Assembly (NCBI GenBank): GCA_958298945.1
Contig: OY282606.1
Span: 86,373,696 to 86,437,695, forward strand
Length of the DNA stretch: 64,000 nt
Direction: 5' to 3'
Source: Atherix ibis
Lineage: Eukaryota > Arthropoda > Insecta > Diptera > Athericidae
Shown here: positions 22,395 through 33,720 of the stretch, one piece after another
Numbering within the stretch: the first letter of the stretch is position 1
Layout: each line of letters begins with the position of its first letter
Position numbers and translations under genes: made by a program
Notes under the pieces: generated by a model
Database searches by the model: none
Told to the model about the DNA's origin: nothing
Seen by the model: the letters and a program-made list of their open reading frames with translations, nothing else

Positions 22395-24010
22395 TTCTAT
22401 TTTAGATACAATAAAAAAAACAATTTTTTAGATACAATAAAAATAGGATCAATTTATAGATACAATAACAAATTAGCAATTTTTTAAATACAATAAAAAA
22501 AGGAGCAATTTTTTAGCTACACTAAAAAAAAGGAGAAATTTTTTAGATACAATAAAAAAGGGAGCAATTTTTTAGATACAGTTAAAAAAAGGAACAATTT
22601 TTTAGATACAATAAAAAAAGAGCAATTTTTTAGATACAATAAAAATAGGACCAATTTTTTAGATACAATGAAAAAAAAACAATTTTTTAGATACAATAAA
22701 AAAAGAAGCAATTTTTTAGATACAATAAAAAAAGAACAATTTTTTAGATACAATAAAAATAGGAGCAATTTAGATACAATAAAAAATTAGCAATTTTTTA
22801 AATACAATAAAAAAAGGAGCAATTTTTTAGATACACTAAAAAAAAGGAGCAATTTTTTAGATACAATAAAAAATGGAGCAATTTTTTAGATACAATAAAA
22901 AAAGGAACAATTTTTTAGATACAATAAAAAAAGAGCAATTTTTTAGATACAATAAAAATAGGACCAATTTTTTAGATACAATAAAAAAAAACAATTTTTT
23001 AGATACAATAAAAAAAGAAGCAATTTTTTAGATACAATAAAAAAAGGGTAATTTTTTATATACAATAAAAAAAAGAGTAATTTTTTAGATACAATAAAAA
23101 CAGACCAAATGTTTTAGATACAATAAGAAGAGGAGCAATTTTTTAAATACAATAAAAAAATAAGTAATTTCTTAGATACAATAAAAATAGGAGCAATTTT
23201 TTAAAATACAATAAAAAAAGAACAATTTTAAAAATACAATAAAAGAAGAGCAATTTTTTAGATACAATAAAAAAAGGAGCAATTTTGTAGATACAATAAA
23301 AAAAGACCAAATGTTTTAGATACAATAAGAAGAGGAGCAATTTTTTAAATACAATAAAAAAATAAGTAATTTTTTAGATACAATAAAAAAAGGAGGAATT
23401 TTTTAGATACAATAAAAGAGGAGCAATTTTTTACATACAATAAAAAAAGGAGCAATTTTTTAGATACAATAAAAATAGGAGCAATTTTTTAGATACAATA
23501 AAAAAAGGAGCAATTTTGTAGATACAATAAAAAAAATCAATTTTGTTGGATACAATAATAGAAAGAGCAATTTTTTAGATACAATAAAAAAAGTGCAATT
23601 TTTTAGATTCAATAAAAAAAGAAGTAATTTTTTAAATACAATAAAAATAGCAATTTTTTAGATACAATAAAAAAAGAGTAATTTTTTAGATACAATAAAA
23701 AAAGGAGCAATTTTTTAGATAAAATAAAAAAAGATAAATTTTTTTGATACAATAAGAAGGGGAGCAATTTTTTAGATACAATAAGGAAGGGAGCAATTTT
23801 TTAGATACTATAAAAAAAGAACAATTTTTTAGATACAATAAAAAAAGGAGCAATTTTTTAGATACAATAAAAAAAGCAGCAATTTTTTAAATACAATAAA
23901 AAAGAAGTAATTTTTTAGATACAATGAAAAAAGAAGTAATGTTTTAAATACAATAAAAAAGGGAGCAATTTTTTAAATACAATAACAAAATAAGCAATTT
24001 TTTTAATTTA
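22395..24010. repeat. 1.6 kb minisatellite, about 28-bp unit
   Basis: Close to sixty tandem copies of a unit of the form TTTTTTAGATACAATAAAAA plus a short variable GGAGCAA-type segment. Units vary mainly in A-run length and in the GGAGC/GAAGT/GACC segment. Higher-order duplications are visible: the order of variants from about 22473 repeats at 22786 (313 bases on), and the AGACCAAATG variant with its neighbours at 23102 repeats at 23304 (202 bases on). Open frames through the array (LLFLLYLKN-type on the minus strand) are artefacts of the repeat. Confidence 0.95.
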
Positions 24011-24244
24011 ATTTTTAACGGAGCGTTCCTGTTTTGTTTCCTGTGGTAAGGTTTTTGAAGCAAAAGCCAGGGGCCACTTTTTAGCGTCTCAGAGACCTCA
24101 TGAGGCTATTGAGGAAGAACTGTTTATTTTATTAATATTTAAAGAGTATTGAATATATTTTTATAAAAATCTAACAAAAACAATCTCCTATTTCGAGATT
24201 TAGGAAATATTTTTATAATAAAAATGAAAAAAGTCTCCTTTTTG

Positions 24245-24308
24245 GTATTTAATTTTTTTTCGTATTATTTTTTTCCCAAAAAAAATAATACCAAAAAAAA
24301 TTAAATAC
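24245..24308. repeat. Inverted repeat, 30-base arms
   Basis: GTATTTAATTTTTTTTCGTA starts the left arm and its complement ends the right arm near 24308, with one mismatch and a CCC centre at 24275-24277. AT-only hairpins can arise by chance in such DNA, but the arm length and ordered sequence argue for a real inverted duplication. Confidence 0.7.
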
Positions 24309-24309
24309 T

Positions 24310-24985
24310 TTCTTTTTTTTACTTCAAACCAATTCCCATAAATAAAAATATTTGAATTTTTGCCAAATAAATACTTTCTTCTAAACAGGCGATTACATAT
24401 TTCGAATGATTATTCTTTTTCTTTGGTAGTATTAATAATAATTTTTAGTCATAAAACTTTTTGAAAAAAAAACAAACAATTTTGTGGGCTCTTGATAAGA
24501 AGTTATTTAAAGTTTATCATAATTTTTTAAAAATATTTGAGTTCTAAATTAAATGTTAAATATTGTAATTTTTTCTTTTTTATAATTTTATTTTTGATTA
24601 GATTGAGCATTTATAAAAAGTCGATTTAACGACTTTTTTAAGGTCTAATTTGGTAGTAAGTTTTAAGGTCTAATTAAATTAAATAAGAGAAAAAACTTGG
24701 ATATATTTTTTTTAGTTTGTTAATTAATTATGTGTTGCTAGCGGTTACAGTTCCTAAAATACTATCTCAAATATTGTTTGGCTTTTATAAAAATTATAAG
24801 GAAAAATACAAGAGAACAACACTAACCATTTTTTTAACACTTGAATTTTATTCAGTTTTTATTTAAATAAAAAACTTGTATATGCATTTAAAAAGTAGAA
24901 ATTAAATAAGAAAACTCCATACTAAAAACTGTCCTACGTGCTATGCAATTAAGGTTCATAGTATCAAATTTACGATCGGTTATTT
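24310..24985. other. AT-rich intergenic DNA, nothing recognised
   Basis: No exon, RNA gene or repeat end I can support. Confidence 0.45.
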
Positions 24986-25620
24986 ATTTTGTTGTTCGAA
25001 AAATAGGGCAATGTCATTTGACAGCTGTCAAGCATATATGTCATTTAAGGTTTTCCATTTTACATTATGAATCGTTTAACCACCAAAAAAAAACGATAAA
25101 ATTGTAAAAACTTTTTAAAAACTTGACGATTCTACCGTAAGCATGTTAGGCGCTCTTCAGCGTTGAGGTTGCTTTCATGCTCGGTGGATACGTAATAAGC
25201 AAAATGGCAATATATGAGGCTTTAAAAATACATGAGTGACTATGGAGAAGCCATTGTATCCGCGAAAAGTAACTGTCTGGTTGGTTTGCTTTTTTTTTGG
25301 CTTGAAAGTGTCATTGGCCCGAATTTTTCTTTGAAAATGAAGAAGGTTAATTAAAACCGTATGACAACCGGCTTTTCTTGACCTGAACGTAAGCCAAATA
25401 ATAAAACAAAATTTAGCTTTATTGAGCGAAAAGTTCCCAGGATGCGTAATTTCGAGAGTTAGTGATGTTAATTGACCTGCAAGATCGTGCAATTTGACCT
25501 TTTTTTGGTAAAGTTATGTGTATGCAAAATATCATATTAAGGCAGATAATCTTCAAACTTGATAGGATATAAAAACCAATATCCATCAATCAATCGCCCA
25601 ATACAGCTCGAAGAATGGGT
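24985..25620 (+). mobile_element. IS630/mariner-like relic
   Basis: Plus-strand traces of the transposase lie near 25145-25260: a degenerate SDEVHFxLGGYVxxQN block, then the MRLxKYMSDYGEAIVS stretch equivalent to the GSENPQVTIEKPLYP block. The 5' flank at 25010-25110 carries TGACAGCTGTCAA and TTACATTATGAATCGTTTAA, shared with the relics at 47.2 and 62.3 kb. Frameshifted throughout. Confidence 0.5.
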
Positions 25621-26420
25621 AAAAATCATTAAAAATGACCTGAAAAAAATAGAATTCTGCTAGAAGTCTCATGATGATCATAAATAATTTTATATATTTT
25701 TAATAATGGCAAAATTAATTAAATAAAATTATAATCAAAAGCTTAACGTGAATTTTATTTTCCAAAACGTAATTAGTATTAAAAAAAAATTCAGAAAATT
25801 GGCATAAAATAAAAATTTTTTTAAAAAAAATAACAAAAAAATATAAAATATTCTAATTGAAATTCTAATAACAAAAAATGAGTTTAAAAAAAACTCTAAG
25901 ACTTTCTATGGACATAAGCTGTTGATACACCCGCACAAATATACTGCAAGGCTTAGTATCATCCTTGGGTATTCAAGAAAACGTCATCGCTTCATGTTTT
26001 TTTATTTGGGAAATATCGAAAAACATTCAACAGTCTCCAACAAAAATACAATCAGTACTTTTCCGGCATTAACAGTAAATAAAAGCTCCCCCACGTGGGT
26101 ATATCGAAAAATTATTTAACGCCTCCTTATTTACACATTTTGACTTTTGGGGTTGATGATGACACTTTCCGATATTAGTTCGTAATCAATCGATTAGAAA
26201 AAATTATATTTTTAATATCATAAATATAAATTGGAAATTGTTTATGATAGAAAATAATTTTTTAAAAATTACTGCGGAATTAGTTCTTAATTTTCAGTCA
26301 ACGAAAAAAAAATTGAAAATAAATTCAGTCAACGAAAAAAAAATTGAAAACAAATAAAAATCGGCCATTGTCAACCAGACAATCTTTACATTTTAGAGTA
26401 TTTAAAAAACAATATTCGTT
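25620..26420. other. AT-rich intergenic DNA
   Basis: Contains a direct repeat TCAGTCAACGAAAAAAAAAT at about 26297 and 26326. No supported gene. Confidence 0.4.
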
Positions 26421-26425
26421 TTGTA

Positions 26426-27236
26426 AGGTCCGAATTCAAAAAGTATCGCGAATTTTGAGTTTCCGCGGGGTACGTATATTCCATTTTCGATTTTTTGTGG
26501 CGTTATATTGGTACTCATGTCTCTCACTTATGCCAACAAGTTCGGCCATTTTGAATGCTCAGTTAATTTTTGACAGCTGCTTTGCTTACACGTGTTTAGG
26601 CTCGTCTTCGATTTTTGCCCATTCCAAAAAAATAAATCAAAGAATCTGTTTCGGGAACAAGAAAAAGCCAGATCTGTGTGTTGTTTTTGGCCAAAAATTC
26701 GGGCACAAGCAACGATGCGTGAGCAGAGGCGTTATCATGGTGCAAACGCCAATTTTTGTTCTTCCACAAATCCGGGCGTTTCTGGTGGATTGCTTGCGCA
26801 TAACTTGCAGGTAATATTCCTTATTGACCATTCTAACCTGTGGCAAGAACTCATGATACACCACGACCCTGAAATCGAAGAAAACTGGTAGCAAAACCTT
26901 CACATTCGACCGAACTTTCATTGGGATGATTGAGCTTTGGTTTCTACGTCATAACCATAAACTTATGATTCGTCACCCGTTATGACCCTCTGGAGCAAAT
27001 TTGGGTCGTCGAAGACAGAGTCCAACAGCTCCTTAGCAATGTTAATGCGATGCTGTTTTTGGTCGAAAATGGGCAAAAATCGAAGACGAGCCAAAACACG
27101 TGCAAGCAAGCAGCTGTCAAAAATTAACTGAACATTCAAAATGGCTGAACTTGTCGGCATAAGTGCCGACATCAAAAATCGAATATGCGTAACCCACGGA
27201 AATTCAAAATTTGCGATACATTTTTAACAGACCTCT
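26426..27236 (-). mobile_element. Snap-back mariner derivative of the CGAGGTCTGTTC family (copy 2)
   Basis: TA-flanked, 811 bp. Both ends are 5' ends. The left 200 bases contain the family's 5' UTR on the plus strand (TATTGGTACTCATGTCTCTC, then CGTCTTCGATTTTTGCCCAT). The right end holds the same sequence inverted (ATGGGCAAAAATCGAAGACG to the terminus). Between them lies a minus-strand transposase fragment with LFPKQ, NARICGRTKIG, HEFLPQVRMVNKEYYLQVM, LQRVITGDES and FDQKQHRINIAKELLDSV. The normal 3' end is absent. The left junction, where the start region meets inverted FGNKKK-coding DNA, is the same as in the copy at 42577. Confidence 0.8.
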
Positions 27237-27269
27237 TATTTAATTAGTTATATATTATTTTTCACAATT

Positions 27270-27364
27270 ATAGACATAAGTACCAATATAACGCCATAAA
27301 AAAATCGAAAATCGAATATACGTAACCCGCGGAAATTCAAAATTCCCGATACTTTTAGACCTCG
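27270..27364 (-). mobile_element. Solo 5' end of the CGAGGTCTGTTC mariner family
   Basis: A fragment reading ATACGTAACCCGCGGAAATT then CCCGATACTTTTAGACCTCG before TA. It is the terminal 95 bases of the family's 5' end, inverted, only about 35 bases beyond the copy ending at 27236. It may be a separate broken copy or a remnant of a tandem insertion. Confidence 0.6.
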
Positions 27365-27589
27365 TATAATAGAATAAAAATTATATTGAAATCTAAATTT
27401 AAAGTTTGTTATATTCAAGTATTTCTTTTCATAGTTCAAATTGGATTACCTTTATTAGTTGATGAGAACTCGTTAGCTTGCCTGATTCATTTAAGTTTCT
27501 TTTTTTTTCAAAAATTACAAAAGTTTGATTTTTGGCTACTAACAAATTTATACATTTTTTCCCATCAAACTTTTAATAATTTCTAAATA

Positions 27590-29520
27590 AATTTATTTAT
27601 AATTTCTCAAAAAAAGAAATTCTAATAATTTTCAAAAGAATTTTTTGTTTGCAATTTTTTCATCTCGAATATTTCTTTTGAAACTAAATTCAATGTGAAT
27701 CAACAAGTAATGCGAGATGAACTCCACAGCAGCAAGACAAGTTTATGAAAGAATTTCGATAAAAATAGAAAGTTTAAAATTCTTTTATAAGAAAAAAAGA
27801 AAGGAGAGAACTTTAGAGAATATAGAAAATAGAAAATATAATTTAACAGGTATAGAAAAAAAAGAGGATATTCTATAAAGAAATTTTTCCGGTAGAGGAG
27901 AATGAAATTCTCTAAATGAGAGTGCAAAAGATAGACAGACTATGGCGACTTTATACGAATGGGTTCAACGTGATAGTTTAGCAATGTTTGATTATTCTTG
28001 GTTTTTATTTTGTTTTTCTTTTTCCTTCTATTTATTTTTTTCGTTGTTGTTGGGACTTTTCAAAGTAAATCTTCCGTTCGGACGACATACTACTCAATAA
28101 GCTGTTTAACAACGTAGGTAAGTACATCTCAGTACTCGATACTAGATTTTATGGGGGGTCACCACTTCTATGGTGTTTAGTGTTTGTGGAGACGTGCATT
28201 TGTATCGAAACGAGATGGACTGCCATAATAAAATTCTGTAAGAAGAGAGGTGCTGGCACAGAATAGTTGTCTCTTGGTCGGAAGCTAATATTATTCAAAG
28301 TCCAGCGGCTAGCCGATTCCCCTAATAAGATAGGCGTAGAGATAAATGGTGATCCATGGTAGTGTCATCGTTATGTTTCGCGTACTCGTATAAATGCATT
28401 ATAGACCGGTTATTAATGCCGGTAAAAATTTACCTGTTCAGATATCCATCAGAGTCTCCATAGACAAACTCTCCTGTAATCTTGTAAGACGGCCGTTTAC
28501 TATGTCAGAACACTTCTAAAAAACTTACCATCAGCTACATCCTCAATTTTTCAGTATCAATAGTAAAAATCTTAGGCTAAGTTTAAGGTTAAATTGTAGT
28601 TTTGGTCTCAGCCTCTGCCTTCGCCTTAGCCTTAACCTGACCAATGACTTAACTTGAATTTATATCTAGTTTCTCGCCAGTACACGTAAATAATAATGAC
28701 TATCATCGGGCCATAAATAGTTATGCATGACACGTCTAAGTGCATGTTCAATTCCAACAAATAATCATCCACTTTGGAGTGTAGTGCTTTCCAAAGAAAT
28801 AAATTGAAAAGTCAACAAATATCGAATAAAATAAATACAAAAAAAAGGAGAAATATTTAATGACAAAAAAGAAAATAAATTCAACTGCTTAAGGCGATTT
28901 ACTGTAAATATTTCTATAACGATTAGTTTTTATTTTTAGTTTTAAATCTATTTTGCAAATATTTGCATTTTTGTTTTGTGTACATTTACACTTAAACACG
29001 TTTTCTATTTTCTCTACTATAATTTTTTTTTACTACTCGTTTTTTCATATAAAATATTTAGTTTTTTGTCAAGTTAAAAAATTTTTGCTTTTTTTGCATT
29101 TCCTCATAATTAGAATTATTAATAATATCGGTTGACTAAAATTTATTTGAAAAGTTTTAATATAAAAAAAAAATTAATTTTTTATGCAATTTAAAAATTC
29201 TTTGAATTTTTATTGCAATAATTTAAGTTTATAAAAAAATATTCTATAAAATCTTTGATTATTTTCATATTTTTATAACTGGAATTGAGGGCAGATAATT
29301 GGAATCATGGTTTGCATTTTAATAATTTTACTTTATAGTAAGTAAAGGGCTATCCGATTTGTGCTACGGAAAGTAAAATTAAATAAATAAATGTCATTAC
29401 GGTTACTAGCCTTTTGCAGAAATATTCTGTGTTTCCCCATTTTTGAAGTAGGAAACTTGCAAGTTAAAAATAAGTCCCCTCACCTGGAGTATTTTTTGTC
29501 TTTCCTTTTTTATTAGAAAA
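27590..29520. other. Intergenic DNA without a recognised gene
   Basis: AT-rich at both ends, but 28030-28760 is closer to average composition, with a consensus-like donor CGTAGGTAAGTA at about 28110. No open frame of note and no matching acceptor that makes sense, so I do not call an exon. This stretch could include unique regulatory sequence or an untranslated exon of a gene outside the window. Confidence 0.35.
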
Positions 29521-29525
29521 GTATA

Positions 29526-30725
29526 CCAGATGTATAGTTATTGAAAAAAAACACATGGAAAGCAAAAACAAATTTATTCAAAGTACTTGCCCTCGCTAGC
29601 TACGTATTTTTCCCATCTCTCGGGCAATTTGTGGATACCACGCCAAAAAAATTGCTTCTCTTTCGAGGCAAACCACTCATCAAGCCATTTTCGGACGTCT
29701 TCGTAAGAATCGAAGTGCTGCTCAGCAACCGCGTGGCCCTTCGACGAAAACAGGTGGTAGTCGGAAGGGGTCCGGGCTGATGAATAAGCGGGGTGGGTTA
29801 GCACCTCCCAATTGAGTGTCTCCAAGTAGTTTCGGACCATTTTTGACGTGTGCGATGGTGCGTTGTCGTGGAGGAAAATCAACTTGTCATGTCTTTGTTG
29901 ATAATCCGTCCTTTTTTCACGCAGAGCATGGTGCAATTTGATCAGTTGTTGGTGGTAGCGGTGGGCATTAACAATTTTACCCGGTTTTAACATCTCATAG
30001 CAGACGATACCCTGCTGATCCTACCAAACGCTTAACATCGTTTCTCGTCCGAAGCGATTTGGTCTTGGGGAAGATGTTGATGGTTGGCCGGGATCAACCC
30101 ACGATTTCTTGCGTTTAGGATTCTCGAAATATATCCTCACAAGATTTTGCATTTGTTTTGGCGTTGCTCCATCTGCCCATCGTTCAATTCTTGCGGCACC
30201 CATTTTCCGATCTTTTCAATCTTCCCCATTGCACGCAGACGCATGTAAATGGCTGGTTTAGTAACACCCAATTAGTCTGCGAGCAATTTTTGTGATTGGG
30301 TATCGTCTTCGTCTAAAAGAACCTGCAATTGATGGTCCTCAACCTTCCTAGGCCGATTTTCACGCTTCTTGTCCCACAAGTCAAAATTGCCGTCTTTGAA
30401 CTGACGAAACCAATGTCGGCACGTTGTTTCCGATAAAGCACTGTCACCATAGGCCTCCGTAAGCATTCGATGCGATTCGGCAGCCGATTTCTTCAAAATG
30501 AAGCAGAAAAGCAGAGCTTCCCGCATATGCTCTTTTTCTGGCACAAAACTAGACATGATTACCAAAGGAAAAATGTATATTGTTGTACGAAATTGCTGAC
30601 ACTGTGCACTAATTAATGTTGACAAATGTGAAACTCATAAAAAAAGTATGGCGTGTCCATGGTAGCTTAATACGCTCACTCATGCTATCTATCACCAAAC
30701 AGCGGATTTAAGCTTATACCCCTGG
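29526..30725 (-). mobile_element. Mos1-like (mauritiana) mariner, copy 2
   Basis: The ends CCAGATGTATAG (29526) and ACCCCTGG (30725) are flanked by TA. Minus-strand transposase starts at the ATG near 30556 with MSSFVPEKEHMREALLFCF and runs through SLETTCRHWFRQF-like and VLLDEDDTQSQKLLAD to a stop at 30272 where a Gln/Glu codon is expected. It resumes in other frames. The last part (29993-29574) is open to the natural end, with NAPSHTSKMVRNYLETLNWE, ARTPSDYHLF and WRGIHKLPERWEKYVASEGK. The SPDLAPSD block has become SSARTPSD, losing the SPD. Dead, but both termini of the protein are present. Confidence 0.9.
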
Positions 30726-30744
30726 TAAATGGCTGAGATTATAG

Positions 30745-30822
30745 TAACAAGCAGATTTTTATGATAACTAGTAACAAGCAGATTTTTATGATAACTAGTA
30801 CAAGCAGATTTTTATGACTGTT
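30745..30822. repeat. Three tandem copies of a 26-27 base unit
   Basis: ACAAGCAGATTTTTATGATA is repeated three times, with ACTAGTA between units and the last copy diverging after TTTATGA. The array begins 20 bases after the right end of the mariner at 29526-30725. Confidence 0.85.
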
Positions 30823-30839
30823 AAAACAAGGAACACTTG

Positions 30840-31640
30840 TAAAAGAAAACACCTATCGATATGACCTCTGCAACAGGATAATTTTAATCAATCGCTCGAC
30901 CATCGTTTTCTTCCAAAAGGATTAGGATGGTAGGATAGAAGCAAATGGAATTTTTTATATATAATTTTACGAACAAAGGGAACATTTAGATAACGATGGA
31001 TAGCCGTGTTTCGCACATAAAAGGGGTCATTGAGAATTTTTCGAAGGTTTCGGGATTGTAGGATTTGGAATACTTAGTCGAACCCCAAAGTTCAAGTCCG
31101 TATGTCCATATCGGTTTATGTATCATATTGTATAGTAATAGGCTGCTTTTTATTGTCAGTTTTGACCTACTGTAAGTCATAGTAAAAAGAAAGTTAAATT
31201 CTTTTAGTTTTCGTGTGAGGGTTCCAGATTACCCCTTCTCGAATAAAAGTCCAAGGTAACGCATGCTCTTTTTTGTGGAATAATAATGCCGTTTAGGATT
31301 TAATCAGGTATCTGTTTTCGGAAGCGTGTGAAACTAAAATGAACAGATTTTTGTTCATTTACCCCCTCTCCACTTTTTAAACTAGGTTTCTAAGAAGCGG
31401 ATGTGGTTCTGTAGGATATTGATGACTGTTGGAGGATCTTTGTGATGTATAAAGAATGGTTGTATCATCTGCATATGTTGAGGTAAGGATACTAGTGTGA
31501 CAAGGAATATCATGGCTGTGAATATTGTAAAGCATTGAAGATAGGATACTTCCCTGCGAAACACCGGCGGGGATAGGATAAATCACACTCTCGGTTTCAG
31601 TAATAATAATTAAATTCATTATTTCATCCATTTTTATACT
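30840..31640 (-). pseudogene. Jockey-like non-LTR retrotransposon, reverse transcriptase fragment
   Basis: Minus-strand blocks: IPAGVSQGSILSSMLYNIHS, HDIPCHTSILTSTYADDTTI (the YADD catalytic box of reverse transcriptase) and, further on (31180-30986), LLYNMIHKPIWTYGLELWG, the thumb-region motif typical of jockey-type elements. Frames are interrupted between the blocks. No 5' or 3' end or poly(A) tail is clear. Inactive fragment. Confidence 0.8.
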
Positions 31641-32155
31641 TTTTTAATTTTTTCTACTGTAAAAATATCTTATTTTATTTGTTTTTTATTTTCACGTTTC
31701 TTTAATACAAAAATAGTTAATACATAAATCAACTTGTTAGACAATAAACGCATCTTAAACCTAACAAATGTCTATTTTTGATTGAGTTAGGATGAACGAC
31801 TGACTTAGTGAATTGTTCGTAATTTGCTTGTCATTTTTTAAAAATTTAAAATAAAATTTCTCCATTTTTTTGTAATATTTTTTTTTTAAATTTGAATTAT
31901 TTTCTTTAAATAATATCGTAAGTATAATTTGCTCTAACAATTTTTTATTTTTATTTTTCTAATCGAACTAAGTTTTTAAAGTGATTAAGAATTAAATTTT
32001 TAAGTTTCCGCATTTGTTTTAGAACTAAAGATTCAGGAAATTTGTCCGTTGATCTGCTGGTATGCATTCTAGTCTGCAAATGTTATTTGCTCATATTTTA
32101 TGTTAATTTTGAGCGCTATTGCCGTATTGTACTGGCTTTTTTGTCCTGAACTAGA
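31640..32155. other. AT-rich intergenic DNA, nothing recognised
   Basis: No supported gene or repeat end. Confidence 0.4.
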
Positions 32156-32159
32156 AGTA

Positions 32160-33419
32160 TTGAGTTGTTCGGAAAGTAATTACATTTTTTTTAATAAAAA
32201 TGAAAGACGATTTTCTTATAGTGAATTAATATTTTATTCAATCAAATATTATCCAGTCTGATCCAAAATACCCTTCGCCATATTTCTGGCAGTAGCATGA
32301 TTCCACGTTCATAAAATGTTTGTTCTTTGCTGGCAAAAAACTTATCCAAGTGATTTTTGACTTCCTCATTTGAATTAAACGTTTTACCATCAAAAAAATT
32401 TTGTAGAGACCGGGAAAAATGATAATTGGAGGGTGCTAGGTCTGGAGAGTATGGTGGGTGTGGCAGTATATCCAATACAAGCTGTAAAAGCTTTTGCCGA
32501 GTGGTTAAACTTGTATGTGGTTTCGAATTATCCTGTTGGTTCACTATACCTTTCCTATTAACCAATTCTGGTCTTTTTTCTTTAAGTAAATCATTCAATT
32601 CGTCCAAATGATGATAGTACATTTCAGAATTGATCGTTGAAAATAAACGATTCCTTTGAAATCCCACAAAACAGATAGCATAACCTTTTTCTGATGAATA
32701 TTGGCTTTCGAAGTGCTTTGAGCCGGTTAATCTTTTCTACTTCAGAATCTTTTGCGCTTAACATTGTTGTAGATAACCCATTTCTCGTCCCCAGTGATGA
32801 TACGCTTCAAAAATGGATCATATTCTTGGCGTTTGAGAAGCATATCACAAACGTCAATGCGACAGCACAAATTTTTTTTTCGTAAGAAGGTGAGGAATCC
32901 ATATGTCGAGCTTTAAGATTAAACCTAGCCGTTTCAAATGATCATGAACGGTCGTATTCGATAAATTTAATCTCTCAGCGATCTCACGAGTTGTTATTCG
33001 CCGGTTTGCATCATTTAATGCCTTTATTGTGTCTTCATCAGCTTCAACTGGCCTTCCAGAACGTGGTGCATCTTCCAGATCAAAATTGCCGGATCGAAAT
33101 TTTGCAAACCAGTTTTGGCACATCGGATAATTTTTTTCTTGTTTGAACAGCATTTTTACTTATTCTATGGTAAAAAACTAAAATATGCCAAAAACGCGGT
33201 TTTTCACCTTCCATATTTATAATTCGATTGATTCTGCACAGTAGTTTTTTATCAACCAAAAACTACTGTGCAGAATCAATCGAATTTTTTACAAGCAAGC
33301 CTTGATATGTCAGCTGTCAAAATACATATGATTATGTGGCTTAAGTGTGAAGTTGGTTGTGAAAAAATACAATTAAGTCCTCTGTTGGCAAAAACGAAAT
33401 TACTTTCCGAACAATACAA
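32160..33419 (-). mobile_element. Cecropia/mellifera-type mariner (copy 1)
   Basis: The ends TTGAGTTGTTCGGAAAGTAA (32160) and TTACTTTCCGAACAATACAA (33419) are inverted and flanked by TA. Minus-strand transposase: N-terminal MCQNWFAKFRSGNFDLEDAP, RSGRPVEADEDTIKAL and the HTH block ITTREIAERLNLSNTTVHDH (33153-32854), then MGFQRNRLF through GIVNQQDNSKPHTSLTTRQK and PPYSPDLAPSNYHF to LPEIWRRV (32667-32242). The final catalytic Asp of APSD is Asn here (APSN), and the frame is split near 32.8 kb. A perfect hairpin lies inside its 5' UTR. Confidence 0.85.
33221..33286. repeat. Perfect hairpin, 29-base arms
   Basis: The left arm 33221-33249 (AATTCGATTGATTCTGCACA and on) is exactly complementary to 33258-33286, with an 8-base spacer. 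It lies in the 5' UTR of the mariner at 32160-33419. Confidence 0.95.
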
Positions 33420-33424
33420 TATTT

Positions 33425-33720
33425 TATCTGGATCATATGTGGTGTCAATAATATGACCCTATATAAAAAGCGTGAAAAATTTACAAAACGAGTAATTTCG
33501 AAATTTGCTGATGTCAATTGTCTTTCAAGATCATGCGATTTGACGCCGTTGGACTTTTTATTGTGTTGCTTCGCAAAGTATTGTATTTACATGGTCAATA
33601 AATGTATTCAAAAAGCAAGTAATGATGAATTTACAACAAGAGAGAAGTCACCAAAACTTACCTCGAAAAGATCGAGTCCTGCAAAAATTCTCGTGATAAC
33701 CATTTAAATTATAGAATAAA
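33425..33720 (+). mobile_element. IS630/mariner-like relic
   Basis: Plus-strand frame with KRVISKFADVNCLSRSCDLT, then PLDFLLCCFAKYCIYMVNKC, corresponding to the WPPRSCDLTPLDFFLWGYLK block. The Trp-Pro-Pro is changed and the catalytic region otherwise lost. It directly abuts the mariner ending at 33419. Confidence 0.6.

Noticed and set aside
22517..23340. Minus-strand frames of LLFLLYLKNCSFFIVSKK type that look like repeated hydrophobic proteins
   Set aside because: They are translations of the 28-base minisatellite. The frame depends on A-run lengths that vary between units.
22395..24010. Possible CRISPR-like array
   Set aside because: There are no unique spacers between conserved repeats; the whole unit repeats. 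The host is clearly eukaryotic.
28020..28115. Untranslated first exon ending at the donor CGTAGGTAAGTA
   Set aside because: The donor is good, but no acceptor or gene on the same strand can be linked to it from sequence alone.
32242..33153. Host SETMAR-like gene
   Set aside because: The protein resembles the mariner half of SETMAR, but there is no SET domain. It has TA-flanked inverted ends and a broken frame, so it is a transposon copy.
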